From positions 57,371,278 to 57,435,277 of the forward strand of contig NC_052616.1 in the NCBI RefSeq assembly GCF_016545825.1: 64,000 nucleotides of DNA. The letters are read 5' to 3'. Source of the stretch: Eucalyptus grandis. Its lineage: Eukaryota > Streptophyta > Magnoliopsida > Myrtales > Myrtaceae. Shown in pieces: positions 1 to 11,170 of the stretch; the stretch's first letter is position 1; each line of letters begins with the position of its first letter. A program made the translations under genes and the position numbers. The notes beneath the pieces are model-generated. The model did not search any database. It was given only the letters and a program-made list of their open reading frames with translations, and was not told the origin of the DNA.

Positions 1-2555
1 AAATCGATTTGATGGAAGTACATAGTTAGTTTGCAAGTGATTCCGCATGATTACGATATTCGCGTCAAGTGATGATAAACCGATTTTTCTATTGATCTTA
101 TATGCAAGGTACATAATTAAATTCCCTTGATTATATGACAACCAAGGGTCATCCATGATTTGAAGAGGCACAAACGTAGATTGAAAATTATCAACTACCG
201 GTCAACCACATGAGAACCCCTAAAAGCTACATGATAGTTTAGGTTGTACCAAAGTCACGTTCGATTGATATTCAACTATTAAATTTAATTTGATTTCGGG
301 TATCGAAATTTTGAGAGTTTTGAGACTAATTTATTAGACATCACCTCATTGTTCGTTAAATTATCGGCAATTTGAAATTTTCAGAAAAGAAATTATTGGA
401 CGAAAATTGGAAACTGGAAAGGGAAAAATTGGAACCATAGGAAAAGTTGTGAATTGTTGGCCAAAATTTTGGTTTTAAAGAAAAAGAAAAGAAAAAGAAA
501 AAGAGTGGACAAGAGACTTGGTGTGGAGGGTTTAAGGGGAAGTGGTTGATGGGATTTTCATGGATTTTTTGGATAAAAATCCTAAAAAATATTTTGTTTC
601 TTTTGTTTATTTCTTCTCTCTTCTCTGTCTCTCTCTCTCTTTTCTCTTCTCCCTCACGCCTTTTCCTCCCCATTCTTTGCCGATTCCTCCTCCTCCTTTG
701 CTTCTTCTTTTTCCCTCAAACTTCTTCCTTCTCTTCATCCTTGCGCCCACTCACATCACCACCATCATCATCTCACTACTTCATCATCTACCATGCCATT
801 ATCATCATCCCCATCACCATCTTCACCACCATCACCGCCCACACCACAATCATCTTCATCTCATTCCCGCATCGCCATCACCACCACCACGAACCACCAC
901 CACCACTTTAGCCATTGTTGCCCGCGCCACTGCCGCCGTCCATCCATGTCCCTCACCACCCATACACCCGCACCATCACACCATCCTCACCTTAAGCCAC
1001 CACCACCATCTCCACCGAACTACCCTCGGTGGCCGTGAGCCTCAAGTGGTGTCGCTGCCACCGTTCGAGCTGTGAGCATCACGTCCTTGACGCCGTTGTG
1101 CTATTATTGTCGCAAGCTCGTTGTTGCCGGAAAACCCATGGATTAAGTTTCTAATTGTGGATTAGGGTGTTAATTACATTTAGGGAGTAGGTTAGTTAAA
1201 TGTAATGATGATTAGTGTTAATTATTTGGTTTAGCCTTAATTGAGATTAAGGACGGTTTAGATTAAATTTATGTGCAATTAGTTTTAAGTAATTATTATT
1301 AGATTAATTAATCATGGTTAGATTGATTAATTGAGTTTAGTTTAATTAATTGTGATTTATTTAATTAGTTGTATTTTGTTTATTTAATCAAAATCAGTTT
1401 AATTAATCATAATTATTTTTAATTAACTGTGATTAGTTTTTAATTAATTATAGTTAGGTTAATTAATCGTAATTAGCTTAATTATTCGTGACTGGTGTAA
1501 TTAACGGTGGATTAGCCGTTAAGTAGAATTTTATGCTCATTTTACTAGATGATTTTATGCTTGATTATGATTGTTTAAGCTTGTTGTACCATGTTATTGA
1601 TTGCTTTTTTAATATATTTTCAAATAAGATTTATTTGTCAAGAAAATGGCATACTTTGAGGTGTCGGATTTTATATGTTAAATGAGGTAAGGGGGTTTTT
1701 AAATGAAATTGTGCAAAATTTGGCAGATTGGTTTTAAGTAAATGACCACATGAGATTATTTTACCGAAATTTTAAAAGTAAAATTTTTAGATTTGTTAAT
1801 TTAGCACAAACCACGTTTGCATAGGCTAAATCAAAAGATAAAAATTTAGAGTGCTCATGTGATCACATAATGGCCCTGATGCATATAATTATGCGGATAA
1901 TGGTTCCATCTTAATGCATATGAATATACAAGACAATACCCGATTTTTATCGAATGCCCAACGAGGGTCCGGATGCTGAGTTGCGGTTGAGGCTAGACCG
2001 ATACTGCTAATGGAATGTCGTCATGATGCGTATGAGTACGCAAGACAATGCCGTTCTCGATGAGGCTGGATGATGCCTGGTTATACTAGAAGACCGCCAA
2101 CTCTTGTGTTGGTTGTGGCCCAAAAGGACATAATAATTAGAACACGTATGATGACAATGCGCATGGGATATTATGAATATGTTCTGATTATTGGTTATGC
2201 TCAATGCATTGATATTGGCATGTGTGAATTACTAACATGCAGGGGTGTGCCAAGGCAAGGTAAAGATTTGCGATGCTATATAATTAGAGCTGCCTATGAA
2301 ACGAATTAGCGTTCTAATCAAGACTTAAGATGTTGACTCATTGAGATTTTATCTTATCTCATTGTCGTTAATTATTTTCAGGCCCATAGCATGGAACATC
2401 GTCACGTGCAGTTTAGGCCATGACACAAACGTGCTTAGCATAGCTTTTGGTTGGCCTCGCGTTAGAGAAGTTAGGTTAACTAATTCCTTCAAATTGTTGG
2501 GGAAATATGACTTTGAATTGGATAAAACAATGAAATCAAATTTTGAGGCATGATA
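1..2555 (+). mobile_element. Degraded gypsy-type LTR, copy A (cut by window start)
   Basis: This stretch has no credible gene. Several blocks match, in opposite orientation, the copy at 4621-7900: the block around 165-235, the AT-rich TTAATTA stretch at 1140-1510, the block at 1960-2110, and the block at 2330-2400. It appears to end near 2555 in a decayed form of the GGGGCCTGACA terminus that is clearer in copy B. No reverse transcriptase or gag frame is visible, so it is read as an LTR or solo LTR of a Ty3/gypsy element (the Tekay-like assignment is inference). The left end lies outside the window. Confidence 0.5.
620..1035 (+). repeat. Pyrimidine-rich low-complexity tract (CT, then CAT/CAC)
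   Basis: A CT-rich run passes into irregular CAT/CAC/ACC triplets. It keeps several frames open and would encode His/Pro/Ser-rich peptides. It lies inside the LTR-like copy A, and its composition alone explains the open frames, so no gene is called. Confidence 0.7.
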
Positions 2556-3281
2556 TCACTTTTTTAAAGGAATTATTTGTCTCACAACATTACTAATAAT
2601 CACTGGCAAATTTTCTTTATGATACAACAAAGTCTCGATTGAGAATACTAGTTAGCAATTTTAGTATTTCTCCAGAGTCTCTCAAGGGAAAAATTAAAAA
2701 ATGGCTATATTTTTTTAAAAGAAAGTTAAGAAAGACTTGATCATGATTGATCCCAAAAACTAATATACTTATCTCTGTCTTTTGAATAGAGGCAACCTTT
2801 CAGGAAAAGGTTGCAGAATGAATAGGTGCATTCTTAAAGAATATCTTGAAAAGACATTTAAAAAAATGGAATTTAATAAATAATAAATAAATAACCTTAA
2901 CTCCTTTGTGAACGGTTGCACTATTTCAATGGGATGCTATGGTTTTTTATAAATACAAATCTGAATTTTTCAATAAATAAAAACCAAAAATCGTTGATTA
3001 GTGCCAAATCTCATGTGTACTCGCATCTTTTCAATGTGAGACAATGCATTTCTTAGTTTGTTTTACAAGCAAACTACCAACAGGCACCGAAATCTTAGTG
3101 ATGCCGGCCCTCCCTAGAGGCTAGCCAACTCTACTAGCCCCTCTGACGATAGGTGATGGCGATAGCCTCCCACTGGCAAGTCCTTGCCATAATTTTTATT
3201 TATTTTGTTTTTATATACAATTTTAGCCTTTTAGTTTTTAATCTAATTTAATTAAGCTTTTGAAGAGCGTAATAATCATGA
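2556..3281. other. Noncoding spacer, nothing recognised
   Basis: AT-rich sequence between the LTR-like copy A and the first recognisable residues of psiCRK-1. No gene, RNA or repeat boundary was seen. The missing first DUF26 domain of psiCRK-1 should lie upstream, but it is not recognisable here. Confidence 0.5.
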
Positions 3282-3346
3282 GCAGAGCGTATCGAATTTG
3301 GACGAGTTGAGCAGTGCCTTGAAAAGTTGATGGATGTTCTTATAAG
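3282..3346 (+). pseudogene. psiCRK-1: start of DUF26-2, left of MULE-1
   Basis: Read in the frame ending at 3346, this piece encodes a segment containing EKLMDVLIS. It continues without a break into 8298 when MULE-1 and one copy of its 9-bp target duplication are ignored. The segment matches the region between the two DUF26 domains of CRKs, a helix of the Leu-Leu-Asp-x-Leu-Arg-Ser-Glu type. The MULE therefore entered a formerly coding exon. Confidence 0.75.
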
Positions 3347-6300
3347 GGGGTAAGTATGCTAGAAGTACCAAAAATTATGTATGGCGCTTACTTTGGTACC
3401 AAAAGTTTCTGTCATCTCACTTTAGTACCAAATCGGAAAAAAAAAAAATGATCACTTAAATGCCTCCAGCTGTAAATTTCGGCTAAAATATTATGATGCA
3501 TTTTTATTTAAAAAACAAGTCTAACATGGAGTATGACGTAGTTATACTCTTCATAAATGACACCATATGAGAAAGAATCCTTCAATACGCTCTTCTATTT
3601 TTCAAGAAAATTTGCAGAGAAGGAAAAAGAGAGGGAAAGAATAAAGGAAGGAGATTGAAGAACACCTGAGTCGAATTGAAGCCGAGAAGAGAGAGAGAGA
3701 GAGATTAGCTTGTGGAAGGCTTTTGATAAGGTTTTGGTAATCTCTGTCGAAGCCTCGGTGTCTTTCCTTGAGTTTAGTCAAGACCTTCACTTGTTCCTCT
3801 TTGTCCTCCCACCAGTCTAGTGTACAGACACCTAAAAATTGTATTTGTCGAGGGAAGCTTGGGCTTCAAACTTTGGTCTCATAGTGCAAGGTAGCGTCAC
3901 AAGCGTGAGGGCAAAGCGATGCGGCTGGCGAGTCTTGTGTGGCAAAGGACTTTCGGCCAAACTTGGCTGAGCACTCTATCTCTATGTGTTTTGGAATTGT
4001 GAATTTTTGTCTCAATGTGACCATAGATATCAATTGTCTGACCCCTTTTTGAAGGTTCATCGCTTTGTAGGAAACGCCAAAAAAGGTCTTCATAGTGTAA
4101 GGGAAGCATCTTTCACAGGAAAGGCAAAGAGGAGTGCAGAGTTAAAAAAAAAAAAAGAAGGAAAAATTGAAAAGTGGCCTTCTTCTTCTTCCTTGGTGTT
4201 TCGTTCGCTTCAATAAAGGACTTGACTGCAACCTTGTGCCGTTGCCAATCTTCTTTCAGCAACCACGTCCAAGACATTGTCCACACTTGTTCTTATTAGC
4301 TTGAGGTTTCAGATCCGAGCATTTCCAGGGCAAAGGCAAGCGAGACCACTCAACTATGATGGCAGCAGCAACAGAGCTTCTTTCCCACCATGACGATGAT
4401 AGCAGTGACGAAGCTTCTCCCCCCCTATGATGATGATAATGGCGATGGAGTATGGTCACGACTGAAGCAACCACCTTCATCATCTTCATCCCTCATCATC
4501 TTCCACTTTCCTTCTTTAATCTTTTGCAAATTGAAAAGGAAAAAACCTAATTTGGACAAAAACCCTAAATTGCAAGTAAAATTATTGTTTATCATTGGGG
4601 TAAACATATAAACGACATCGTGTCAGGCCCCGAACCCTGGGCACGCACAAATCCTTCGGCGGTTGACTAAATTGCAACATTCTTAGGATGCGTCGCCAAC
4701 CCAAACGATTTATGCACATGCGGAAGTGAAATAACAATCTCCAGACATCAAACAAACATGGGATAGAAAAGCAGGATAGACAATTAACACAAAACATATT
4801 TTATAAACAAACCAGGTCAACCCTATAGAGTTATATACAAAAAAGTCTAGACCCAAAAAGAGCTACTAAGCTAACCCTACCCCGGACCCTATCTACTTGG
4901 GATCTGGGTCTACTATGACACCGTCAAGGATGTGGATGTCTAATTGGTCAGCTATTTTTGCCACGGGCTCCTCAACCTCGGGTCCCTGGTTTGCCTCGAT
5001 ATTAATTATAATATCGACGTCCACGATAGGGTTGAGTTCCTCCACATACTCATCATCGACGACAGGTCCGTCAAAGCCATCCAAGGGGCCCTCCTGAACA
5101 CCGTTAGGCCTGTGACAAAACCACGCTTTGAATCGGTAAGGTACCAACTGAGATAGGCCATCATCGACTCAAATAGTAGTCATGACGAGCTCACGAGTCC
5201 AGTCGGGGTTCCCGTGGATAGGGAGTATGGTATGCTGGGTCTCCGCCTCCCGTGGCCACCCAAAATGGACATGGCGCACCTACATCTAAGGACCTGTAAA
5301 AATTATAAACCACGATGGGGTGAGACGATATCTCGGTGAGTCTACACCCTAATCCCCGATTAGGAAGATAATTCACCTAGAAGCAGCCTAAACAAACACC
5401 TCCCTGCACATTAGTACAACACATATACATATGCATACAGTAAATATATATAACAATTGGAAGACTGCACATCTATCATTAAATGCTCACGAGGGTCCCG
5501 ATTATAAGGTTAAATGGTTATGACACGTCCTATTCCGTGCCACACAATTTTGTCACATAATTGGGTGCAACTATTTCACTCATTCAAGCGTTCTAGTTAA
5601 TTACGAGCCAACAACCACGGCTAACTCAACAATCGACGATCATCCGGTATAACCGGGTGTCGTCCTGCTTTGTCGAGCACGGCAACGTCTACATCTAGAC
5701 GGCATTTACAAAGAAGCATCAGCTCAACCTCCACTGCGATCGGCATCCGTTGACATGAGGCATTCCTGAAGGAGCATCATCCGGCTTAAACGCTCATGAC
5801 GGGTTCTCATAACAATCACACACACATCCAATCTCGGCCAATGATATCGTGCTTTGTACTCAAATGCCTCAATTTCAAATAATGTACTTGGCATATCTTT
5901 TTCATATTAAAAACACTCAGTAAAATAATTGTGGGTGGACACACAATCAGATTGAACCATAAAACGTGGTATCCCCTCTTTTAAAAATTCCATGATTTTA
6001 TATAGTACTTAAAACCCTTTTGGTGTCAAAAACCGACACCCGACATTTTTCTAATTAAATACCAAAAATCCATATTTTTGAAATAATAATTCAAAAATCA
6101 TCAATCAGCATCCAATTGCATAAATTAGTAATCAATTTCATGAACCAACAACACCACAACGATCAGCACAAAATTTTGACAACCAGCTGTCCCGTTATAA
6201 TTTACGCTAATTGATAAATAATAAAATAAATTACATTTGATTAAATAAATTACAAATTACTTAAATTAAATCACTCAATTAAATTATCATAAGCCAACCG

Positions 6301-8288
6301 GGCTAATTTAATTGAACTAACTAATTAATCCAACTAACCTAACTAATTTAATCTAATAAACTAATTAAATACCCTAACTAATCCACCTAATTAACCAATT
6401 AAACTAACTAAACCTAACCAATCTAGTTGCATAAACTAAATCTACTAATCCTAATTAACCTAACTAACCCACCAATTAGCCCACTAATACATCCTGAAGT
6501 GTAATTAGCATCATAATTAGATATTACGAGGTAAATTCATCGGTTTAGTGCAAAAACTGGTTCACTACAACAGCCGCGCGATGGCAACCATTACTCGGGT
6601 CTACAACGACACCAAAGGAGGCCGAGAAAAGGTTGAAAATAGTCACAAGGCTCACGGCTTGAGTTGGCATTCGGTTTAATGGAGTTGAACCGAGAGGCAA
6701 GTCAGGGGGCTGAAGCAAGCTAGGCTTAGGCTAGCTGGTCTGCCAAAGCAAGTTGGAGACAATGGGATGGCTGGAGCTGCGCTAATGGCTTGCAGGTGAA
6801 CGGCGATGAGCGGCTAAGGGGCATGCGGGCTAGGGATGCGAACGGGGATGAGCTCGCAATGGGCTGGCATAGGCAGTTGAGCAGGGCGAGCAAGCAGGAC
6901 TGGAGGTGTTGGGCTAGGCTTAGTGGCTGGTTGTTTTGGCAAGGAGTTGGAGTTGGTGGTTCAACAACAATGGAGGATGAGGGAGTGAGGAAGAAGAAGA
7001 AATAGAAGCTGGACAGCAAGGGGGAGAGTGTTGGTTGACCAAAAGGGGGAAAAACATGAAGAAGGGAGAGAGAGGGGGACAAGGGGATAGGAAGGGGAGA
7101 AGGTCAAGGCTTGAGCCAATCCCTTGGCTCTCAAAATATCTAAGTGATGATTAATAAGCCCCTAAAGTCTTCAGCCATATCCAACGGCCATTTTCCCTCC
7201 CAAACTTCTCAAATAAGCCACAAATGAAAGGCAAAAGATGGCAACCACACAACTCTACGAATTTGCACCCATTACACTTCAATTCTTCACAAATCTCTCC
7301 AATTTGATGGCCAAATTTGCTGAAGAGGAAGCTCACACCAATTTCCACAATTGCCTTCATAAATCAATCCATTTTGAAGACCAAAAATCCATTTGAAGAT
7401 GCCCCTCCAAATTTCTAGAATTTAATTTGCCCAATTTTGATTTTTCCGCCAAACATCCAAGCTTGCCGAAAATTCTTCAAAGGATGTGACAACATCCTAA
7501 AAATAGTTCGTGGCATGCTAGAACTTTTGATTCTCGAAACCAAGTTCAATTTCGTGGTTAATTTCGACCGAAAGCGATTTTAGCGTGACCTAACCTATCG
7601 GGTAGCTTTTAGGAATTTTATCGTGGTTGACCCATGGTTGATAATTTTCAAACCACGTTTGTGCATCTCTAACTCATCGGCAACTCTCGGTTGTCGTAAA
7701 AATCTCAAGGTTTCAATTATGAGCACCGAGTACATAATCGATAGAAAAATCGGTTTAGTGCTATTCGATATGAATTTTGCAATTAGGTGGAATCACCAAT
7801 AATTTAATTATATGCCTCTGTTGAATTGACATATCTCCGGTCTCTAATCGATTTTAACAGTGCCGTATTCACCCTTACCGATTAGCACTGTCGAGCAATC
7901 GTTTTTTTATCGAATTCTTAAGCTTGTCACGTTTATATCCCTTAATGGCTTCATCTGATAGATTAGTTATCTCATGAGTGATTAACTCAGAGAAAAAAGA
8001 CCATAAGTGCGTCAATAAAAAGCCCATTTCATTTAATCGAAACATGGTCGAAAATCAAGATGTCATACATCATTTTGGACAATTAATGCTAACTATACTC
8101 TCCAACGAGCTACGTCGACTACGAAAATTAATAAAAAAGTGACACGTCGGATTTCTAGCCAATCATATCGATGTTGGCACCGAATTGATCATTTTTCAAC
8201 CTTTTTGGCACTTAAGTGATCCAAAATAAATTTTTACACCAAAATGAGCATCATACATAACTTTTGGCACTTTTAGTGTACTTATCCC
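3347..8288. mobile_element. MULE-1: non-autonomous Mutator-like element, 4.9 kb
   Basis: The two ends are long inverted repeats. The left begins GGGGTAAGTATGCTAGAAGT, and the reverse complement of the right begins GGGATAAGTACACTAAAAGT. Similarity continues for roughly 60-70 bp. The element is bordered by a perfect 9-bp duplication, TCTTATAAG, at 3338-3346 and 8289-8297, which is the Mutator-family signature. No MURA-type transposase frame is visible. The interior is 3347-4620 (unrecognised, with short purine-rich runs), a gypsy-type LTR in minus orientation (about 4621-7900), and about 7900-8288. It disrupts exon 1 of psiCRK-1. Confidence 0.87.
4621..7900 (-). mobile_element. Gypsy-type LTR, copy B, inserted in MULE-1
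   Basis: The plus strand starts TGTCAGGCCCCGAACC, the reverse complement of a typical gypsy LTR 3' end (GGTTCGGGGCCTGACA). Segments at 5280-5330, 5640-5830, 6220-6490 and 7590-7780 match copy A (1-2555) in inverted orientation. The right boundary is uncertain: homology to copy A runs past 7780, and no clear 5-bp duplication was found to pair with CATCG at 4616-4620. No gag or pol frame is present, so it is probably a solo LTR. Open frames such as 4893-5147 and 6726-7082 (both minus strand) have no recognisable domain and are not called. Confidence 0.55.
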
Positions 8289-8297
8289 TCTTATAAG

Positions 8298-8539
8298 TGA
8301 GACCACATTGGCTTTGTCTAAGCTTGCAGTGGGCGGTTCGAATTTCTTGAGCCAAGAACGTGTTCATGGCCCCGTGCATTGTACAAAAGGAATCTCTGGC
8401 AGTGATTGTAAGACTTGTTTGGTGTTGGCTTTGAGGGATCTGAGAACATGTTGCTCTCCTCATCAAGGTGGAACCTTTTTCAACAGATATTGCAACGTGA
8501 GGTTTGAGCTTTACTACTTCTATAATTTGCATTTTAAAG
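8298..8539 (+). pseudogene. psiCRK-1: DUF26-2 domain, end of exon 1
   Basis: This is the main surviving ectodomain piece. It contains the diagnostic C-x8-C-x2-C (CTKGISGSDCKTC), then CC, and a conserved CNVRFELYYFYN motif that ends the DUF26 domain in CRKs. The frame is open from the MULE-1 target duplication to a GT splice donor at 8540. DUF26 domains lie outside the cell and some bind mannose-type glycans (family knowledge). The next exon begins 11.5 kb downstream because of MULE-2 and Copia-1. Confidence 0.85.
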
Positions 8540-9095
8540 GTAATTAATTCGGACTCTTTGCTGAGACTGTGTTGTTGGTGCCGATGCCTATCGAAATTAG
8601 AAATTAAACCTGGGAAACTACCATTTAAAGTATTTTATGTATATTTCCCAGTTTGAGAGTTTTATGGAAACAGCCAAACGAAGAATTGCACATACCATAG
8701 TATCAAAACCTAGTCCAAAGTTGTCAACGAACCATGAGTTGACTATTCGAGGAAAAAACAGAACTGTTCGCGGAATAAACAGAACTATTCACAAGGACTA
8801 AGCGGTACTGAAGCTTGGTCATCAAAGTGAGGATAGTAAAATCATCTATGCATGAGAAAATCCTTTGTTTCCATGTGATTCATTCCGAGTGATAGCTTTT
8901 CAGATAAAAGTTCTCTTATGGAGTTTTTATCTATATAAATGATGCATCAGAATTCACCTACCCATAGTGGATTAAGTACAAAATATGCAAGATATAAATT
9001 TTTATGGGCAGAAAACTTTTACAACAGAGTTTCTTATGGCAACAGAGGAATTGGATTGACGTGATGATTGACCAGCGGTTGTAAAGCATTTTATT
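8540..9095 (+). other. Remnant of psiCRK-1 intron 1
   Basis: Noncoding sequence between the exon-1 donor (8540) and the left target duplication of MULE-2 (9087-9095). No other gene or repeat boundary was recognised. Confidence 0.55.
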
Positions 9096-9397
9096 GGAAT
9101 CACGGACACCTGGAGTGCTAAAACTTGGCACGAATGGACACTTAAGTGCCAAAATTGGAGCAAAATAGATCACTTAAGTGTCAATCCGACTAAAATCCGG
9201 TCAAAATGCTGATGTGGCGATTTTTCGATGAGGTAAGTGTAAAATGACATTGTTTTGCACACTGATGTGACTTAAAAATGCAAAAAAAAGGCATTGTTTT
9301 GTCTCTAACATAGTAAAAATTTAACATAAAAATTAATTAAATTCAATTTAAAACTAAATTTATTTAAAACATTTAAAAATACAAATTGAAATATTTT

Positions 9398-9421
9398 AAT
9401 AATAATAATAATAATAATAAT

Positions 9422-9505
<84 letters not shown>

Positions 9506-9514
9506 AATAATAAT
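9398..9514. repeat. Compound microsatellite (AAT)n(AAC)n(AAT)n
   Basis: An uninterrupted triplet array: AAT units, a long block of AAC units, then AAT units again. The minus strand reads as poly-Val and poly-Ile, which creates a spurious open frame. Confidence 0.95.
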
Positions 9515-9539
9515 TAAAAAAAAGAGAGGAGGAAGATAG

Positions 9540-9945
9540 TTGAGCCCTCGCCGTCGCCGGGAAGGGCCGGCGACGGAGGGGGAGGGTCGGTCAAGGTCGC
9601 CGACCCTCGGCTGACCAGCAACGAGGGCCAAGGGCTCGCCGAATCTGGGCGAGGGCCGTGACCTTGCCCCAGATCTTAGCGAGGGCTCGTGGCCCATGCC
9701 CAAATCCAGCGAGGGCTCGTGGGGGCCCTCGCCATTGGTCGGCCAAGGGTCGGCGACCCTAGCCGACCCTCCCCCCTCTGTCGCTGGCCCTTCTCGATGG
9801 CGGCGAGGAGGCGGTGAGGGCCACGACCTTGGCCCTAGATTCAAGCCCTTGCCATCGGACGGCTAGGGGCGGGCAATCCCGGCCTACTCTCCTCCTACTG
9901 TCGCTAGCCCTTCCCGGCGACGGCGGTGGTGGCAAGGGCTTAGCC
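9540..9945. repeat. GC-rich ~85-bp module in three copies, one inverted
   Basis: Three related GC-rich blocks lie at about 9540-9622, 9735-9822 and 9865-9945. The first is in opposite orientation to the other two; its reverse complement shares GGGTCGGCGACC, GACCCTCC, TGTCGC/CCGTCGC and GGCCCTTC words with the second. The first and second could fold into a strong hairpin. The GC content is far above the flanks. No coding signal is seen. Confidence 0.75.
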
Positions 9946-10219
9946 CTCAACCGATGCCTCCTCTCCCGCTTTTTATTTTTAATACTATTATTTTTTAAAA
10001 TAATAATTTATTTTTATAATTTAATTTAATTAATTTTTATATAAACATTTGAATTCCCTTAAAAACAACGTCGTTTTTGGCTTTGTTTGTCGAGTCAGCA
10101 TTCCGGTGAGCCACGTAGATGAAAAAAATAATAAAAAATTGCCACATAGAATTTCTGGTGGGGTTCGCAAAATATGGTACTTAAGTGTCCCACTTTTTTT
10201 TAAAAGTTGCACTTAGTGT

Positions 10220-11108
10220 TGTTGGAGAAATCCTCGTGAAGAGTTTTGAAGTTGACAAAACGTTTCCATCAGTCTAGTCTGAAGGTCTGCAGACTCTGTT
10301 AGTTAAAGTCTGAAGACTTCCGGACAGCCAGACTCAAGACTCAAAGTATATCCTCATTGACAGTCTCTGATCCGTTGAAGAAAGGTTATCCCGAACTGGA
10401 TGTTTTGTTCAGGATTTAACCTTATCATCTGGAGAAGATCTTGTGGCTGGAGAAGACGTATCAGAATCTTTTGATTGATCAAGTTTGATTCAATGACTGA
10501 AGATTCGATGATTGTCTAAATATTATTGGAAGGTTCTACTTATGGAAACCAAGATCCTGATTGTATGGGCGAACATGATTGATGGGCTATCAACACGTTC
10601 CTTTAATAGCTCGAACGATCTTCCTAATTGATTCCGTCCAACGGGTAGATTAAAGGAATTCCTTTGGTAAGTGCCAACGGGTATGATGGCATAAAGGAGT
10701 ATATAAGGAAGACGTCCTTAGTTGTTCGAGGTGTGCACGATAGAAGAATTTCAAAGTCTGAAGCTCCTATTTGTTTAGATAAATCCTTTGAGCGAATACT
10801 TGTATACAAAAGAGAGTTTATATTTGTGAGAGACCTTGAGGAGGTGTGGTAGTACATCTACACTGTGGAATCAAGGCAAAGCTGTGCTGTAACTACTCTT
10901 TTGATCATAGTGAAATCCAGCCGGTGGGCTGTCAGTGCGGAAGAGTGGACGTAGGCTTGGAAAAGCTGAACCACTATAAATCCTGTGTTCCAATTTCTCT
11001 CTTTCTACCTTGATCGTATTTCAATTTGTTAAGAATTCCTTCCGTATATCGATAAATTGTTTGTGCGCCTATTCACCCCCCATCTAGGTGTTTATACTAG
11101 CAATATCA
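10220..11108 (+). repeat. Copia-1 5' LTR
   Basis: 889 bp, starts TGTTGGAGAAATCC and ends TATACTAGCAATATCA. Near the 3' end is the CACCCCC...CTAGGTG motif shared by all Sirevirus LTRs in this window. It has more intact CTG/CAG words than its 3' partner. Confidence 0.93.
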
Positions 11109-11110
11109 AT

Positions 11111-11123
11111 TGGTATTAGAGCC
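11111..11123 (+). other. Copia-1 primer-binding site
   Basis: TGGTATTAGAGCC lies 2 bp after the 5' LTR. It matches the TGGTATCAGAGC consensus complementary to the 3' end of initiator tRNA-Met, apart from one substitution. Confidence 0.85.
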
Positions 11124-11170
11124 TGTGTACTTACTTTATTTGAAGTGTTTTACTTTATAGTAAAAGATCC

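Noticed and set aside
542..1075. A 177-codon plus-strand frame rich in His, Pro and Ser
   Set aside because: Created by CAT/CAC low-complexity sequence inside an LTR-like repeat; overlapping frames are open for the same reason and no domain is seen.
4893..7082. Minus-strand frames in the MULE-1 interior (4893-5147 and 6726-7082) as captured genes
   Set aside because: They lie within the gypsy-type LTR copy B and show no recognised motif; no parental gene could be identified by eye.
9305..9844. A 179-codon minus-strand frame with poly-Val and poly-Ile
   Set aside because: It is the reverse reading of the AAT/AAC microsatellite and the GC-rich module; no protein feature.
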